DNA of 64,000 nucleotides, from contig JAHBXO010000007.1 of the NCBI GenBank assembly GCA_019636445.1, positions 124,001-188,000 on the forward strand. Direction: 5' to 3'. The stretch is from Gemmataceae bacterium. GTDB taxonomy: Bacteria; Planctomycetota; Planctomycetia; Gemmatales; Gemmataceae. A program made the position numbers and the translations under genes. The notes beneath the pieces were generated by a model that had not been told where the DNA came from, ran no database searches, and was given only the letters and a program-made list of their open reading frames with translations. This document shows, piece after piece, positions 36,948-45,802 of this stretch. Position 1 is the stretch's first letter. Every line of letters starts with the position of its first letter.

Positions 36948-38714
36948 TCACGAAGCCGCGTTCGGCGTCACCGCGGGCTGGCCTTCGTCCAGCGTCCAGT
37001 AACGACCGGTCCCCAGCGAGGGGAACTCCTGTACCCGTCCCGAAGGCCAGCGGACGCGCACGCTCGCCGTCGCGTCCGGCAGGATGCCGAGGCCGATCGT
37101 CAGACGCCGGTCGCTCGCGGAGAGATAGCTGCCCCCGCCGACGACGAAATGCGTCTGCGTTCGGCTCCCGGCGGTGATGGTTACGACCGCGCCGATCGCG
37201 CTGCGATTGCTCGCGCGGCCGTCGCCCCGGAGATCGAGGCCGATCCAGTCGTTCGCATTCTCCAGCTGATTGTGCAGCAGCGCCAGCGGTTCGCCGACGC
37301 CGCTCAGGGCGAGGTCGGGCCGGCCATCGTTGTCGTAGTCGCCGCGCGCCAGGCCTCGACCGACGCGTTGGCGGAGGAAATCGGTCCCGGCGTCGAGATC
37401 CGCGACTCGAAAGCGTCCGTCTCCTTCGCCTTGGAACAATTGCGCGGCTTGGGCATACGGCACGCCGTGGAGATCGGCCGCGTCCCGGTGGACATGCCCG
37501 TTGGCCACGGCGAGGTCCTGTACGCCATCCCGATCGTAGTCCAGGAACACCGCACCGAAGCCAAGCCGGGACCGGCTTGGCAATCCCAGGCCGGACCCCA
37601 TGCCTTCCTCGACGAATCGGAAGCCCCCACGGTTGCGGAAGAGGATGTTGGGCAGGCTCTGATAATTGGTCACGAACAGCGATGGCCGGCCGGAACCGTC
37701 GATCGCCGCGGCTTCCGCGCACATCCCGGAGATCGTGGTGCCACTCGATCCGTACGCCGCCCCGGAAAGCCCCGCGCACTCTTCGAGCACGATCCGGCCC
37801 GGCTCCGTCGTCCGGTTGCGATACAAATGCGCCGCCTTCATGTCGTTGGCGACGAACACGTCGAGCCTGCCGTCGCCATCCAGATCGACCAGGACCACGG
37901 CCAGGCCCGCCCCGGGCGAGGGCGCATCCAGTCCCGCTTCCCGCGAGACGTCCTGAAACCCGGTTCCCATGTTGTTCCGGAAGAGCTTGTGCGCGACATG
38001 CGGATAGAGCGTCGGCGAACAGACGAAATTCCGTCGCGTTCGCTCGTCCCGGCAGGTGATCGGATTCACGAGGTCCAGCTCGACGTAATTGCAGACGTAC
38101 AGGTCCAGCCAGCCGTCGTTGTCCAGATCGCCCCAGGCGCAACTCGAACCCCAATGCGGATTGGCTCCGCCCAGCCCGAGGCTTGCGGTCGCGTCGCGAA
38201 AGATCCGACCGCCCATGCCGTCGGAGACATTCTGCCAGACTTCGATCCGGCCGAGATACGTGATGGCAAGATCGTCGAAGCCGTCGTTATTGAAATCGCC
38301 CACGGCGCAGCCCATGCCGAAGCCGCTTCGGTTCAAGCCCACGCGTTCGGTCACATCGTCGAAGGTGCCATCGCCACGATTCCGGTAGAGCCGATGGGTT
38401 TGAGGCCCCGCGACTTCTTCGGTGGCAACCAACGGGCAATCCTGCAGGCAAAGGAGATCGATATGACCGTCGGCGTCGTAGTCGATCCACCCGATCCCGC
38501 TGCCGATCGTCTCGGCGATGGAGTGGGCGTCGGTCCGGGCATCGAAATGGCGGAAGCGGACCCCTGCGGCGTCGGCGCGATCGACGAAGCACTCGGTCCG
38601 TTCCCCCGCGTCGGGCGGCGCGGGATCGGGCGCGGTCGCCGACCAGCGCACAAAGACGGCCGCAAGAACGACGACGACGACTCCGACGGCCACCAGCGGC
38701 TTGACGACACGCAT
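36948..38714 (-). CDS. CRTAC1-family protein (FG-GAP repeats plus ASPIC/UnbV domain)
   Basis: This is a 588-residue protein with an N-terminal membrane or signal segment (PLVAVGVVVVVLAAVFVRW). It contains several FG-GAP blades with D-x-D-x-D-G calcium loops (DYDADGHIDLL, DFNNDGFDDLA, DLDNDGWLDLY, DLDGDGRLDVF, DYDRDGVQDLA, DYDNDGRPDLA). The C-terminal ASPIC/UnbV domain (about 490-580) has NRSAIGAVVTI, VGGGSYLSASDRRLTIGLG and VRVRWPSGRVQEF. Such proteins are extracellular and probably bind calcium and carbohydrate or protein ligands. It starts 24 bases after the TPR gene at 38739 and forms an operon with it. Confidence 0.88.
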   Translation of the reverse strand: MRVVKPLVAVGVVVVVLAAVFVRWSATAPDPAPPDAGERTECFVDRADAAGVRFRHFDARTDAHSIAETIGSGIGWIDYDADGHIDLLCLQDCPLVATEEVAGPQTHRLYRNRGDGTFDDVTERVGLNRSGFGMGCAVGDFNNDGFDDLAITYLGRIEVWQNVSDGMGGRIFRDATASLGLGGANPHWGSSCAWGDLDNDGWLDLYVCNYVELDLVNPITCRDERTRRNFVCSPTLYPHVAHKLFRNNMGTGFQDVSREAGLDAPSPGAGLAVVLVDLDGDGRLDVFVANDMKAAHLYRNRTTEPGRIVLEECAGLSGAAYGSSGTTISGMCAEAAAIDGSGRPSLFVTNYQSLPNILFRNRGGFRFVEEGMGSGLGLPSRSRLGFGAVFLDYDRDGVQDLAVANGHVHRDAADLHGVPYAQAAQLFQGEGDGRFRVADLDAGTDFLRQRVGRGLARGDYDNDGRPDLALSGVGEPLALLHNQLENANDWIGLDLRGDGRASNRSAIGAVVTITAGSRTQTHFVVGGGSYLSASDRRLTIGLGILPDATASVRVRWPSGRVQEFPSLGTGRYWTLDEGQPAVTPNAAS

Positions 38715-38738
38715 GCGTGGAACGCTCCGGAGCGGGGA

Positions 38739-39761
38739 TCATCGCCGGGACTTTTTCAGCCACTGCGAGGCCAGATCCGACCGGCCCAGTTTCCGATAGG
38801 CTTCGGCCAGCGGTTCGCGGAACTCGTCGCGCACGCCGTGCCGGGCGATCGCGGCTTCGATCAGGACGGCGGCCTCGCGAGGCCGACCTTCCAGCAACAT
38901 CGCGCGGGCCGCCCGAACCTGGAGGTCGGTGTCGAACGTGCGCTGCCGGGCATCCGCCAGCAGACGCTCCCGCTCCTTGACCAGTTCAAGCTCGCGAAGA
39001 GTGGATCGGGCTTCGGTCGTCCTATCGGCCGCGCTCAGGGCCTGCGAAAGGTGAAACAACGCCACGCTCCGCTGCTCCGGAGGTCGGGCGGCTTCGCGCA
39101 GGAGTCGCACCGCCTCGTCGTGCTGGCGGTCCTCGACACAGAGCAATCCGCGAATCAGTTTCGCCATCGGCCGTTCGCTCGTCGGCGACACGTTATTCTC
39201 CAGGGCCGCCCGCGCCCGCGCCGTTTGTCCCGTTTCCCAATACGCCTTCGCCAGGAGTTCGCCGAACTCCTCCCGGGAATCCGGACGAAGCACGAGCAAT
39301 CTCTCCAAAGAAGGGATTGCATCGCCAAGGCGACCGGTCGACCGGGACAGATTGACGATCGCGATGTGCGCGGCCGCATCGTCGGGGACCAGTTTCGTCA
39401 CTTGCAGGGCATCGTCGAGCGCGTCGTCGTGCAGCCCCCGGGCCGCGCGCCGGGCCATGCGGCTGCGCCGGGCCACGAGGTCGTTCGGTTGAAGCGCCAG
39501 ATAGCGATCGAGATCGGATTCGATCGAACCGTGGTCCGGCACGCAACGCAGGCGGAAATCCAGCGTGGCCCAGAGCAGTTCGACATCGTTCGGGTGAGAC
39601 GCGGTTGACCGCAAGAGTTCGTCGAGCGCGGCGGGTCGGTTGCCGCTCGCAAGCCGGAGGAGACGATCGCGCTCCTCCGTCCGTTGCGAAGTCCGATTCC
39701 AGTACCAACCGCCGATCAGCAGCCCAATCGCGATGGCCGGAATGAGGAACCTGCGGGCCAT
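38739..39761 (-). CDS. membrane-anchored TPR protein
   Basis: This is a 340-residue protein. One N-terminal membrane helix (FLIPAIAIGLLIGGWYW) is followed by TPR-like helical pairs throughout, for example NRPAALDELLRSTASHPNDV, DDALDDALQVTKLVPDDAAA, RLGDAIPSLERLLVLRPDSR and REEFGELLAKAYWETGQTAR. CRTAC1 proteins in planctomycetes are often paired with TPR proteins, which supports a joint function. There is no clear ribosome-binding site before the ATG at 39761; the sequence upstream is AT-rich and contains a small hairpin (ATGAG at 39811 and CTCAT at 39822). Confidence 0.75.
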   Translation of the reverse strand: MARRFLIPAIAIGLLIGGWYWNRTSQRTEERDRLLRLASGNRPAALDELLRSTASHPNDVELLWATLDFRLRCVPDHGSIESDLDRYLALQPNDLVARRSRMARRAARGLHDDALDDALQVTKLVPDDAAAHIAIVNLSRSTGRLGDAIPSLERLLVLRPDSREEFGELLAKAYWETGQTARARAALENNVSPTSERPMAKLIRGLLCVEDRQHDEAVRLLREAARPPEQRSVALFHLSQALSAADRTTEARSTLRELELVKERERLLADARQRTFDTDLQVRAARAMLLEGRPREAAVLIEAAIARHGVRDEFREPLAEAYRKLGRSDLASQWLKKSRR

Positions 39762-40153
39762 GGGTGGGTACGCCGGAAAATGAGAATTTGGCAGGCGGGC
39801 GGGTGTGACAATGAGATTTTACTCATTTATGAAAATGCCGGTCAAGCAAATTCACGCCGAAGTGAAGCTGGCCTCCGGACTCGGTTGTGAGACGTATCCT
39901 CGGAATCGTTTGCCGGATCGTTGCCCAGTCGATCGATTCGGGAACCCGACTCAGAACTCATAAGTCGTGATTTGTGAGGGAGGAGTTCTGAGCCAAGTGA
40001 ATCGACGTAAGTCGTTGACGGGCATAGGCGCTTCCGGAAATCGGGCGTCATTCCGCAGAGGGGTGGCGCGGAAGCGGCGGAACCGTTGCCGGGCGGGCAG
40101 GAATGGCACGGCCGGGCCGTGTCGGAGTGGAAAGTTGAATCGGATGGACTTCG
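39762..40153. other. intergenic region with a 10-base inverted repeat
   Basis: This is a gene-free stretch of 392 bases. It contains the promoter region for the TPR gene (AT-rich, 39776-39842) and a perfect inverted repeat CTCAGAACTC/GAGTTCTGAG (39950-39959 and 39983-39992, 23-base loop) without a following T run. The short open frame on the plus strand (39967-40182) has no coding character that I can support. No tRNA or other RNA gene is seen. Confidence 0.5.
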
Positions 40154-41293
40154 TTACGGTGCCCCCGCCAGCGTCAGCGTGAAGGTCATCTCCCGATCGT
40201 CGCGAAGAGTGGTCACCGTCACAGTTTCGCCGACCTTGTGCTTCTCCAGCACGTCCTGCAGGTCGTTGGGGGAAGTGATGGGTTTGTCGCCGACGGCGGT
40301 GATGAGGTCACCGAGCAAGATACGGCCAGCGCGGTCGCGGCGGGTAGGTCGGAGGCCGGCCTGGGCGGCGGGACCGTCGGGCTGCACGCCGAAGACGAGC
40401 GCACCCTTCAGCTTCCACTGCTTCGTGAACTGTTCGGGTGCGAGCTGGACGCCGAGAACGGGGCGGGTGACTTTGCCGTCGCGGATGAGTTGCGGAACGA
40501 TGCGGTTGACTTCGTCGACGGGGATGGCGAAGCCGATGCCGGCGTAGGCGCCCGAGGGGCTGAAGATGGCGGTGTTGACGCCGATGAGCCGGCCGGCGCT
40601 GTCGAGGAGCGGACCGCCGGAGTTGCCGGGGTTGATGGCGGCGTCGGTCTGGATGATGTCCTTGATGGGTCGTTTGGTGACGGATTCGATCTCGCGGCCG
40701 AGGGCGCTGATGACGCCGGTGGTGAGCGATTGATCGAGGCCGAACGGGTTGCCGATGGCGAAGACCTTCTGACCGACCTGCAGGTCGTTGGAGCGGCCGA
40801 GGGGAATGGGGCGGAGTTTATCCTTGGGGGCGTCGATGGTGAGGACAGCGAGGTCCTTGTCGGGGTACGCGCCGACGAGGCGGGCGTTCCAGGTGGTCTG
40901 GTCGGCGAGCGTGACCTGCGCGGTGTCGCCGCCCTGGATGACGTGGAAGTTGGTGACGACGCGGCCCTCGGCGTCCCAGACGAAGCCGGTTCCGGTGCCG
41001 CGAGGGATCTGGAAGACGTCGAAGGTCATCGAGTCCTGGCGCGTGTTCAGCGTGGTGATGTGGACGACGGACGGCGAGGCATTCTTGAAGAGGGCGATAG
41101 TGGATTGTTCGTCGGCGGCGAGATCGCCGCGCGGCGTGACGGCGCGCGGGGCGGCGTCGGGGTCGTTGCCAGCGCCGGGGACCGTGGGCCATGTACGCCA
41201 GACGAGCAGCGCCGCGAGGCCAACGAGCAGCGGCAGGGCGACGGCGTAGAAGATGCGGGAGGAGCGGTGCGGATCGCGGTCGGCGGATCGCAT
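40154..41293 (-). CDS. HtrA/DegP-like trypsin-type serine protease with one PDZ domain
   Basis: This is a 379-residue protein. A membrane anchor (about residues 15-32, YAVALPLLVGLAALLVW) is followed by the protease domain with catalytic H117 (NFHVIQ), D147 (DKDLAVL) and S225 (NPGNSGGPL). A single PDZ domain occupies about 280-375 (GVQPDGPAAQAGLRP, ILLGDLITAVGDKPI). HtrA proteases degrade or refold damaged envelope proteins. The start ATG at 41293 has only a weak upstream purine stretch; an open frame further upstream overlaps uup and is not used. It follows uup after 59 bases and may be co-transcribed. Confidence 0.92.
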   Translation of the reverse strand: MRSADRDPHRSSRIFYAVALPLLVGLAALLVWRTWPTVPGAGNDPDAAPRAVTPRGDLAADEQSTIALFKNASPSVVHITTLNTRQDSMTFDVFQIPRGTGTGFVWDAEGRVVTNFHVIQGGDTAQVTLADQTTWNARLVGAYPDKDLAVLTIDAPKDKLRPIPLGRSNDLQVGQKVFAIGNPFGLDQSLTTGVISALGREIESVTKRPIKDIIQTDAAINPGNSGGPLLDSAGRLIGVNTAIFSPSGAYAGIGFAIPVDEVNRIVPQLIRDGKVTRPVLGVQLAPEQFTKQWKLKGALVFGVQPDGPAAQAGLRPTRRDRAGRILLGDLITAVGDKPITSPNDLQDVLEKHKVGETVTVTTLRDDREMTFTLTLAGAP

Positions 41294-41352
41294 GGTGAAA
41301 ATCTCGTACGGGGCACGCGTCAGGAATTGTATCCCGCTAGACCAGCACCGCG

Positions 41353-43149
41353 TTACCCCGCCTTCTTCGCTTCCAGCTCCTCCCAGCGGGCGTACAGCGA
41401 TTCGACCTGCATCTGGGCGGCTTCCAAGGCGGCGCAGGCTTCGCCGAAGATGACGTGCCCCTTCGTGGCGGAGTCTTCGACGAGCTTCTGGCACACGGCG
41501 ACGCGCTCCTCGGCCGCCAGCACGGCAGCTTCCATGCCGTCCAGTTCCTGCTGTTCCTTGTAGCTCAGCTTCTTCGCCTTCGCGGGCGCTCGCACCACGG
41601 TCTCGGACTTCGCCTCGACCTTCGGCGCCACCGACTGCTCGTACGCCGCCAGCCACTGCGCCACGCTGCCGTAGCTTCCCGCGCGGCCGGCACCGTCCAG
41701 CCCCACCACCTCTGTGCACAGCCGGTCCATCAGCTCACGGTCGTGGCTGACGAGCACGATCGCACCCGGGAACTCGGCGAGGCTGTCTTCCAGCACTTCG
41801 AGTGCGGCGATGTCGAGGTCGTTCGTCGGTTCGTCCAGCAGCAGCAGGTCCGCCGGGCGGAGCATGAGCTGGGCGATGCGCACGCGCGCCTGCTCGCCAC
41901 CAGAGAGAGCGCTCAACTCGATGTCCAGCTGCTCGGCCTCGAAGAGGAATCGCCGAGCCCACGAGGCGACATGGATCGGCTGGCCGCGGAAGAGCACCGT
42001 GTCGGCGTTCGGCGAGAGGGCGCGGCGGAGCGTCTGCGTCAGGTCCAGCGAGGTGCGACCCTGTTCGAATATCTCGATGCGGCAATTCTCGGCCGGGACA
42101 ACCGTGCCGCGATCGGGGGGGAGCGTGCCGGCGAGGACCTTGAGGAGCGTACTCTTGCCGGAACCGTTGGCGCCGAGCAGGCCGAGGCGCATGCCGGGGG
42201 AGAGGATGAGGTCGATGTCGGCGAAGAGTTCGCGGCCGCCGAGGGATTTGGCGACGCCGGTGGCGGAGAGGAGCTTGCGGGTCTGGCGACCGGTACCGGC
42301 GAAGTCGATGGCGGCGCTGTTGACGGCGGCGGTGCGGCGGTTCAGCTCGGCGAGTTCGGCACGGCGCTCGTGGGCGGCGTCGATGCGCGCGCCGGCCTTG
42401 CGAGTGCGGGCAGCGGCCTTGCGCCCGAGCCAGTCGGTCTCGCGGCGCACCTGGTTCGCGACGGCGTCCCGCTGGCGCAACTGCGTCTCGATGAATTGTT
42501 CGCGCTTCTCGGCGAAGCCGTCGTACCCGCCGGAGGCGCGGAAGAATCCGCCGGGGTAGACGCGGTCGATCTCGATGACCTCGGCGGCGACGGCGCGGAG
42601 GAACGCGCGGTCGTGAGTGGCGACGAGGAAGCCGAAGTCGGCGGCGCGGAGGAACTTTTCGAGCCAGACGATGCCGGGCACGTCGAGGTGGTTGGTCGGT
42701 TCGTCCATGAGGAGGAAGTCGGGCTGGAGCGCGAGTTCGCGGGCGAGGGCGAGGCGCTTGCGCCAGCCGCCGGAGAGGGTGTCGGCGCGGAGGCCGTGGT
42801 CGGCGAAGCCGACCTGCGTGAGCACGACGGCGGCGCGGGTTTCGCGTTCGTACTCTTCGAGGTGCGCCTCCGCCAGCGCCGCAAGCACGACGTCGCGCAC
42901 CGTGAGACCTTCGGGGAACCGATCATCCTGCGCGAGGTAGCCGATGCGCGCGCCGCGCCGGCTCGTGCAGGCGCCGGCGTCCGGGACTTCGAGTCCGGCG
43001 AGCAGCTTCAGCAGCGTGGACTTTCCGGCGCCGTTCGGGCCGATGAGGCCGACGCGCTCGCCGGCGCGCAAGTCGAACGAGAGATTCTCGAAGAGCGGCC
43101 GGTGCGAAAAACTCTTGGCCAATCCAACAGCGGAAACCAGCACGCTCAT
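41353..43149 (-). CDS. uup: ABC-F family ATPase, Uup-like
   Basis: This is a 598-residue protein with two ABC ATPase domains and no membrane part. Domain 1 has GPNGAGKST, LSGGWRKR and DEPTNHLD; domain 2 has GANGSGKST, LSGGEQAR and DEPTNDLD. The linker between them (about 225-280) is rich in Arg and Ala. The C-terminal 90 residues form a coiled coil (SYKEQQELDGMEAAVLAAEE), the DNA-binding extension that marks Uup. Uup-type ABC-F proteins affect ribosome function and the precise excision of transposons. It starts 82 bases after the zinc-ribbon gene on the same strand. Confidence 0.9.
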   Translation of the reverse strand: MSVLVSAVGLAKSFSHRPLFENLSFDLRAGERVGLIGPNGAGKSTLLKLLAGLEVPDAGACTSRRGARIGYLAQDDRFPEGLTVRDVVLAALAEAHLEEYERETRAAVVLTQVGFADHGLRADTLSGGWRKRLALARELALQPDFLLMDEPTNHLDVPGIVWLEKFLRAADFGFLVATHDRAFLRAVAAEVIEIDRVYPGGFFRASGGYDGFAEKREQFIETQLRQRDAVANQVRRETDWLGRKAAARTRKAGARIDAAHERRAELAELNRRTAAVNSAAIDFAGTGRQTRKLLSATGVAKSLGGRELFADIDLILSPGMRLGLLGANGSGKSTLLKVLAGTLPPDRGTVVPAENCRIEIFEQGRTSLDLTQTLRRALSPNADTVLFRGQPIHVASWARRFLFEAEQLDIELSALSGGEQARVRIAQLMLRPADLLLLDEPTNDLDIAALEVLEDSLAEFPGAIVLVSHDRELMDRLCTEVVGLDGAGRAGSYGSVAQWLAAYEQSVAPKVEAKSETVVRAPAKAKKLSYKEQQELDGMEAAVLAAEERVAVCQKLVEDSATKGHVIFGEACAALEAAQMQVESLYARWEELEAKKAG

Positions 43150-43231
43150 GTATGCGCTCGGAGGGGCAAAGTCCAGAAAGGCGATTCTACGGGAACGCTG
43201 CGAGTTGAACGATAAGCGTGTCGGTAAGAAC

Positions 43232-43528
43232 CTATTCGACTTTGGAATCGGTTTCCGGTTCCGTCTTCGGCATTTCCAGCGTCTGCGCCGTGACGGCGGC
43301 CTTCACCAGCGCGTCGGGGTTCGACGCATAGAGTTCGGTGTAGCCGCAAACGCCGCATACACAGGCCCAAAGTTCCGTCATGACCTGGCCCTTGAAGACC
43401 CAGGCCCTGGGGTTGGAATAGACGGCGACGGAGAGGTCCTGCTGGGCACCGCCATGGGAACGGTCGATGACGCGGACGCCCTGAACGATGATGGTGCCGT
43501 CGCACTTGGGGCAGATTCCGTTTTTCAT
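43232..43528 (-). CDS. small zinc-ribbon protein
   Basis: This is a 98-residue protein. The start ATG at 43528 has GAGG six bases upstream. Two cysteine pairs, CPKC (residues 6-9) and CVCGVCGY (near 56-63), form a probable zinc ribbon, with beta strands between (TIIVQGVRVID, LSVAVYSNPRAWVF). The C terminus is acidic and disordered. No partner is known; it lies between gatC and uup, both housekeeping genes. Confidence 0.7.
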   Translation of the reverse strand: MKNGICPKCDGTIIVQGVRVIDRSHGGAQQDLSVAVYSNPRAWVFKGQVMTELWACVCGVCGYTELYASNPDALVKAAVTAQTLEMPKTEPETDSKVE

Positions 43529-43608
43529 CACGGACCTCGCGGAGATGTGGCCGAATGTCGAAAGGAAGTTCGCCGATGTGCTGTTGGAATTTCGACCGAA
43601 CGCGCCGC

Positions 43609-43917
43609 TCAGTGGCTGACGGGTTCGTCCGTGTCGAAGACGGCGGGGACGCCGAAGAAGTCGGCGATGCGGAGCGGGGCGTTGGCGAGCGCTTCGTCCG
43701 GCGTCAGACACACACCGGGTTCGTCGTCCCGGAAGACGTTCGAGACGGGTAACGGGTGCGCGAGGGGTTCGACGCCGTCGGTGTTCAATTCGCCGAGCTG
43801 GCCAACATAATCGAGAATGGCGGAGAGTTGCTGTTGCATCGTCGCCAGGTCGGCGTCGGACAGTTCCAGGCGCGCAAGCTTGGCGACCTTCCGAACTTCG
43901 TCGAAAGTCAGGGCCAT
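43609..43917 (-). CDS. gatC: Asp-tRNA(Asn)/Glu-tRNA(Gln) amidotransferase subunit C
   Basis: This is a 102-residue GatC of normal length. It helps the GatA/GatB amidotransferase convert misacylated Glu-tRNA(Gln) or Asp-tRNA(Asn). The N-terminal VRKVAKLARLELSDADL, the helix with LSAILDYVGQLGELNT and the segment VFRDDEP before the Pro-rich C terminus are diagnostic. GGAG lies seven bases before the ATG at 43917. gatA and gatB are not in the window. It follows the rpmB stop by 19 bases. Confidence 0.93.
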   Translation of the reverse strand: MALTFDEVRKVAKLARLELSDADLATMQQQLSAILDYVGQLGELNTDGVEPLAHPLPVSNVFRDDEPGVCLTPDEALANAPLRIADFFGVPAVFDTDEPVSH

Positions 43918-43936
43918 GGCAACTCTCCGGAGCGTT

Positions 43937-44203
43937 TTAGACCGCGTTGGCGAGGCTGAACGGCTGGCGCTTCGTCGGCTTGGCGATCTTGCCGCTGCGG
44001 ATGCAGGCGACGCAGACGCGAGCGCGAACAGATTCGCCTTTCGGGCCGGCGATCTGAATGTTCTGGATGTTCGGCTTGTAGACGCGCCGGCTGATGCCGG
44101 TGATCTTCTTACCGACCCCGCCGAGGTATTTCGCCTTCCCGCGGTAGGTCTTCTGGTTGCCGAGCTTCGGCGTCTTCTGGCAGATGTCGCAGTGCAGGCC
44201 CAT
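43937..44203 (-). CDS. rpmB: 50S ribosomal protein L28
   Basis: This is an 88-residue ribosomal protein L28. The N terminus MGLHCDICQK and the later CVACIRSGKI give the two cysteine pairs of the zinc-binding form. KRQPFSLANAV closes the protein. AGGA lies nine bases before the ATG at 44203. It probably forms an operon with gatC. Confidence 0.95.
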   Translation of the reverse strand: MGLHCDICQKTPKLGNQKTYRGKAKYLGGVGKKITGISRRVYKPNIQNIQIAGPKGESVRARVCVACIRSGKIAKPTKRQPFSLANAV

Positions 44204-44290
44204 GACTCGTTTTCCTGTCCGGTCGCAATGTCGGAACTATCACTCTAGGGCGCACCCCCGCCGCGCGGCAAGGCGCGAATGGCCCCCAGA

Positions 44291-45256
44291 TTACTTCCAG
44301 AAGGTCGGCAACCGGTACGAGCGCTGGCGATCGGGCGCCTGGCCTCGGTAGCTGCTGGGAATGACGAATTGATATTTCGCAAGGTCGATCGGACTGGTTC
44401 CGCGAATGGTCGGCTTGTTGAACAGTGACGCGGCCCGGTCGCCGAGGTCCTCGTTGATGCGCTCGCGGCCGAGCTTCATCGTCATTTTGAACTGCTGTTG
44501 CGGCCATTCGAGAATGACTTCGGTCGGTGCCTGCACATAGCCACCGCCGGGCAAGGATACCGTCTTCGCGGCGACAATCTCGGCGCTGGCGATTGGCGTC
44601 TTCGGATCGCGTTCATCGAAGATCACATGCTTGCGGACCGCCGGCTTCTTGCCGTCCGCCCAGTCGGCGTTGAAGACCGTCGTCTTCACCACGGGCAGCC
44701 CGGTGCGAGTCTTCGTCCGCTGGTAGAGCACGTAAGCGGCCTGCTCGCGATTCGCTTTCACTTCGTACGCGGCGTTCGGGTCGTACGGGGACATGCCAAG
44801 CGCCTGCATCACCCAGTCGGTGTCGAAGGGGATGGGGAACTTCACTTCGCCGGTCGAGAAGGCGTCGTGGGAACAATAGAAGTAGTTGTCCCGGCCGAGC
44901 GGTTTGGCGTACATCCAGAACTCGCGGTCGTTCGAGCCGATGTCGATCATGGTGCCGGCGAGGGAGTGGGCGCCGATCAGGCGGAAGCTCCGCGGCTGGG
45001 AGCTGAAGAGCGAGCTGTCGTTGAGCGAGCCGAGTTCGCGGCCATTCTCGGTGGCGACGGCGCGGACGTCGTCGTAGCTGATGGATCGCAGCAGTCCGGC
45101 CTGACGGTTGAGGTAGCCGACAAGTTCGGCCGAGGTGCGCTCGGGCATCGGCCCAGCGAATGGGGAGTTCGTGCGAGGTTCGACGTGCCCGTTCTTCATC
45201 CACTGGCAGCCGGACGCGAGCGCGAGCACGACGCAGCAGACGGGTGCGAATCGCAT
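44291..45256 (-). CDS. lipoprotein, possibly LolA-like, unknown function
   Basis: This is a 321-residue lipoprotein. GAGGA lies eight bases before the ATG at 45256, and the signal ends in LASGC (Cys17). After a short linker the protein is mostly beta-strand, with FRLIGAHSLAGTMIDIGSND, REFWMYAKPLGRDNYFYC and LPVVKTTVFNADWADGKKP, which recalls the half-barrel of LolA/LolB-type lipid-binding proteins, but I cannot confirm this. It starts 11 bases after the stop of the gene at 45268 and is separated from rpmB by 87 bases. Confidence 0.7.
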   Translation of the reverse strand: MRFAPVCCVVLALASGCQWMKNGHVEPRTNSPFAGPMPERTSAELVGYLNRQAGLLRSISYDDVRAVATENGRELGSLNDSSLFSSQPRSFRLIGAHSLAGTMIDIGSNDREFWMYAKPLGRDNYFYCSHDAFSTGEVKFPIPFDTDWVMQALGMSPYDPNAAYEVKANREQAAYVLYQRTKTRTGLPVVKTTVFNADWADGKKPAVRKHVIFDERDPKTPIASAEIVAAKTVSLPGGGYVQAPTEVILEWPQQQFKMTMKLGRERINEDLGDRAASLFNKPTIRGTSPIDLAKYQFVIPSSYRGQAPDRQRSYRLPTFWK

Positions 45257-45267
45257 GGTCGAATTCC

Positions 45268-45753
45268 TCACGTCCAACCCAAAGCTTGGAACACTTCGTC
45301 CTGCACGGCGGCGATTTCGTCCTCGGTCAGGCGCGGGTCTGACAGTTCGTGGCGTGTCCCCGTCCGCGCATCCCGCAGAACCAGCACATCCGTTCCATTC
45401 TGCCGCTTCGCGTCTTCGAACTTCAGCCGCTTCCGCCGCATGAGCAGGAGCGCCACCACGTAGCGGATGTTGCGCCGGTTCGGCTCCGGGTTGCCAGCCA
45501 GGTGCTGGAACCACTCCATCAGCAGGTCGTCGTTAAACGTCGGCTTCCGCGCCTTGTCCGTCGGTGGGATCCGACCGTTCCAGAAGGCGACATACTGCTC
45601 CGGCGGCCCCGGCCAGGCGTCGGCGGCGTAATCCTTCCGCACGAACTTGCCAGACTCTTCCAACAGCACGGCCACGAACCGCTCGCCCGGCTTCAGTTCC
45701 CGGTTGGTCGCGGTACAGGTCCGGCCCGGTGCGGCGATGTCGTAGTCGATCAT
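45268..45753 (-). CDS. conserved unknown protein, cytoplasmic
   Basis: This is a 161-residue protein without signal or membrane segments. The N-terminal half carries a motif CTATNRELKPGERFVAVL followed by FVRKDYAADAWPGPPEQYVA, a pattern I associate with a planctomycete-restricted family. The C-terminal half is helical with many Arg and Lys residues (NIRYVVALLLMRRKRLKFED). The ATG at 45753 is preferred; a GTG two codons upstream (45759) is nearly equivalent. It forms an operon with the lipoprotein gene (11-base gap). Function unknown. Confidence 0.7.
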   Translation of the reverse strand: MIDYDIAAPGRTCTATNRELKPGERFVAVLLEESGKFVRKDYAADAWPGPPEQYVAFWNGRIPPTDKARKPTFNDDLLMEWFQHLAGNPEPNRRNIRYVVALLLMRRKRLKFEDAKRQNGTDVLVLRDARTGTRHELSDPRLTEDEIAAVQDEVFQALGWT

Positions 45754-45802
45754 GGCCACCCATCGTATGCCGGAACACGCGGGAAAGACAACGCCGATCG
45801 AT

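Noticed and set aside
39967..40182. 71-codon plus-strand open frame
   Set aside because: It has no good ribosome-binding site, no homologous character, and runs into the end of the HtrA-like gene on the other strand.
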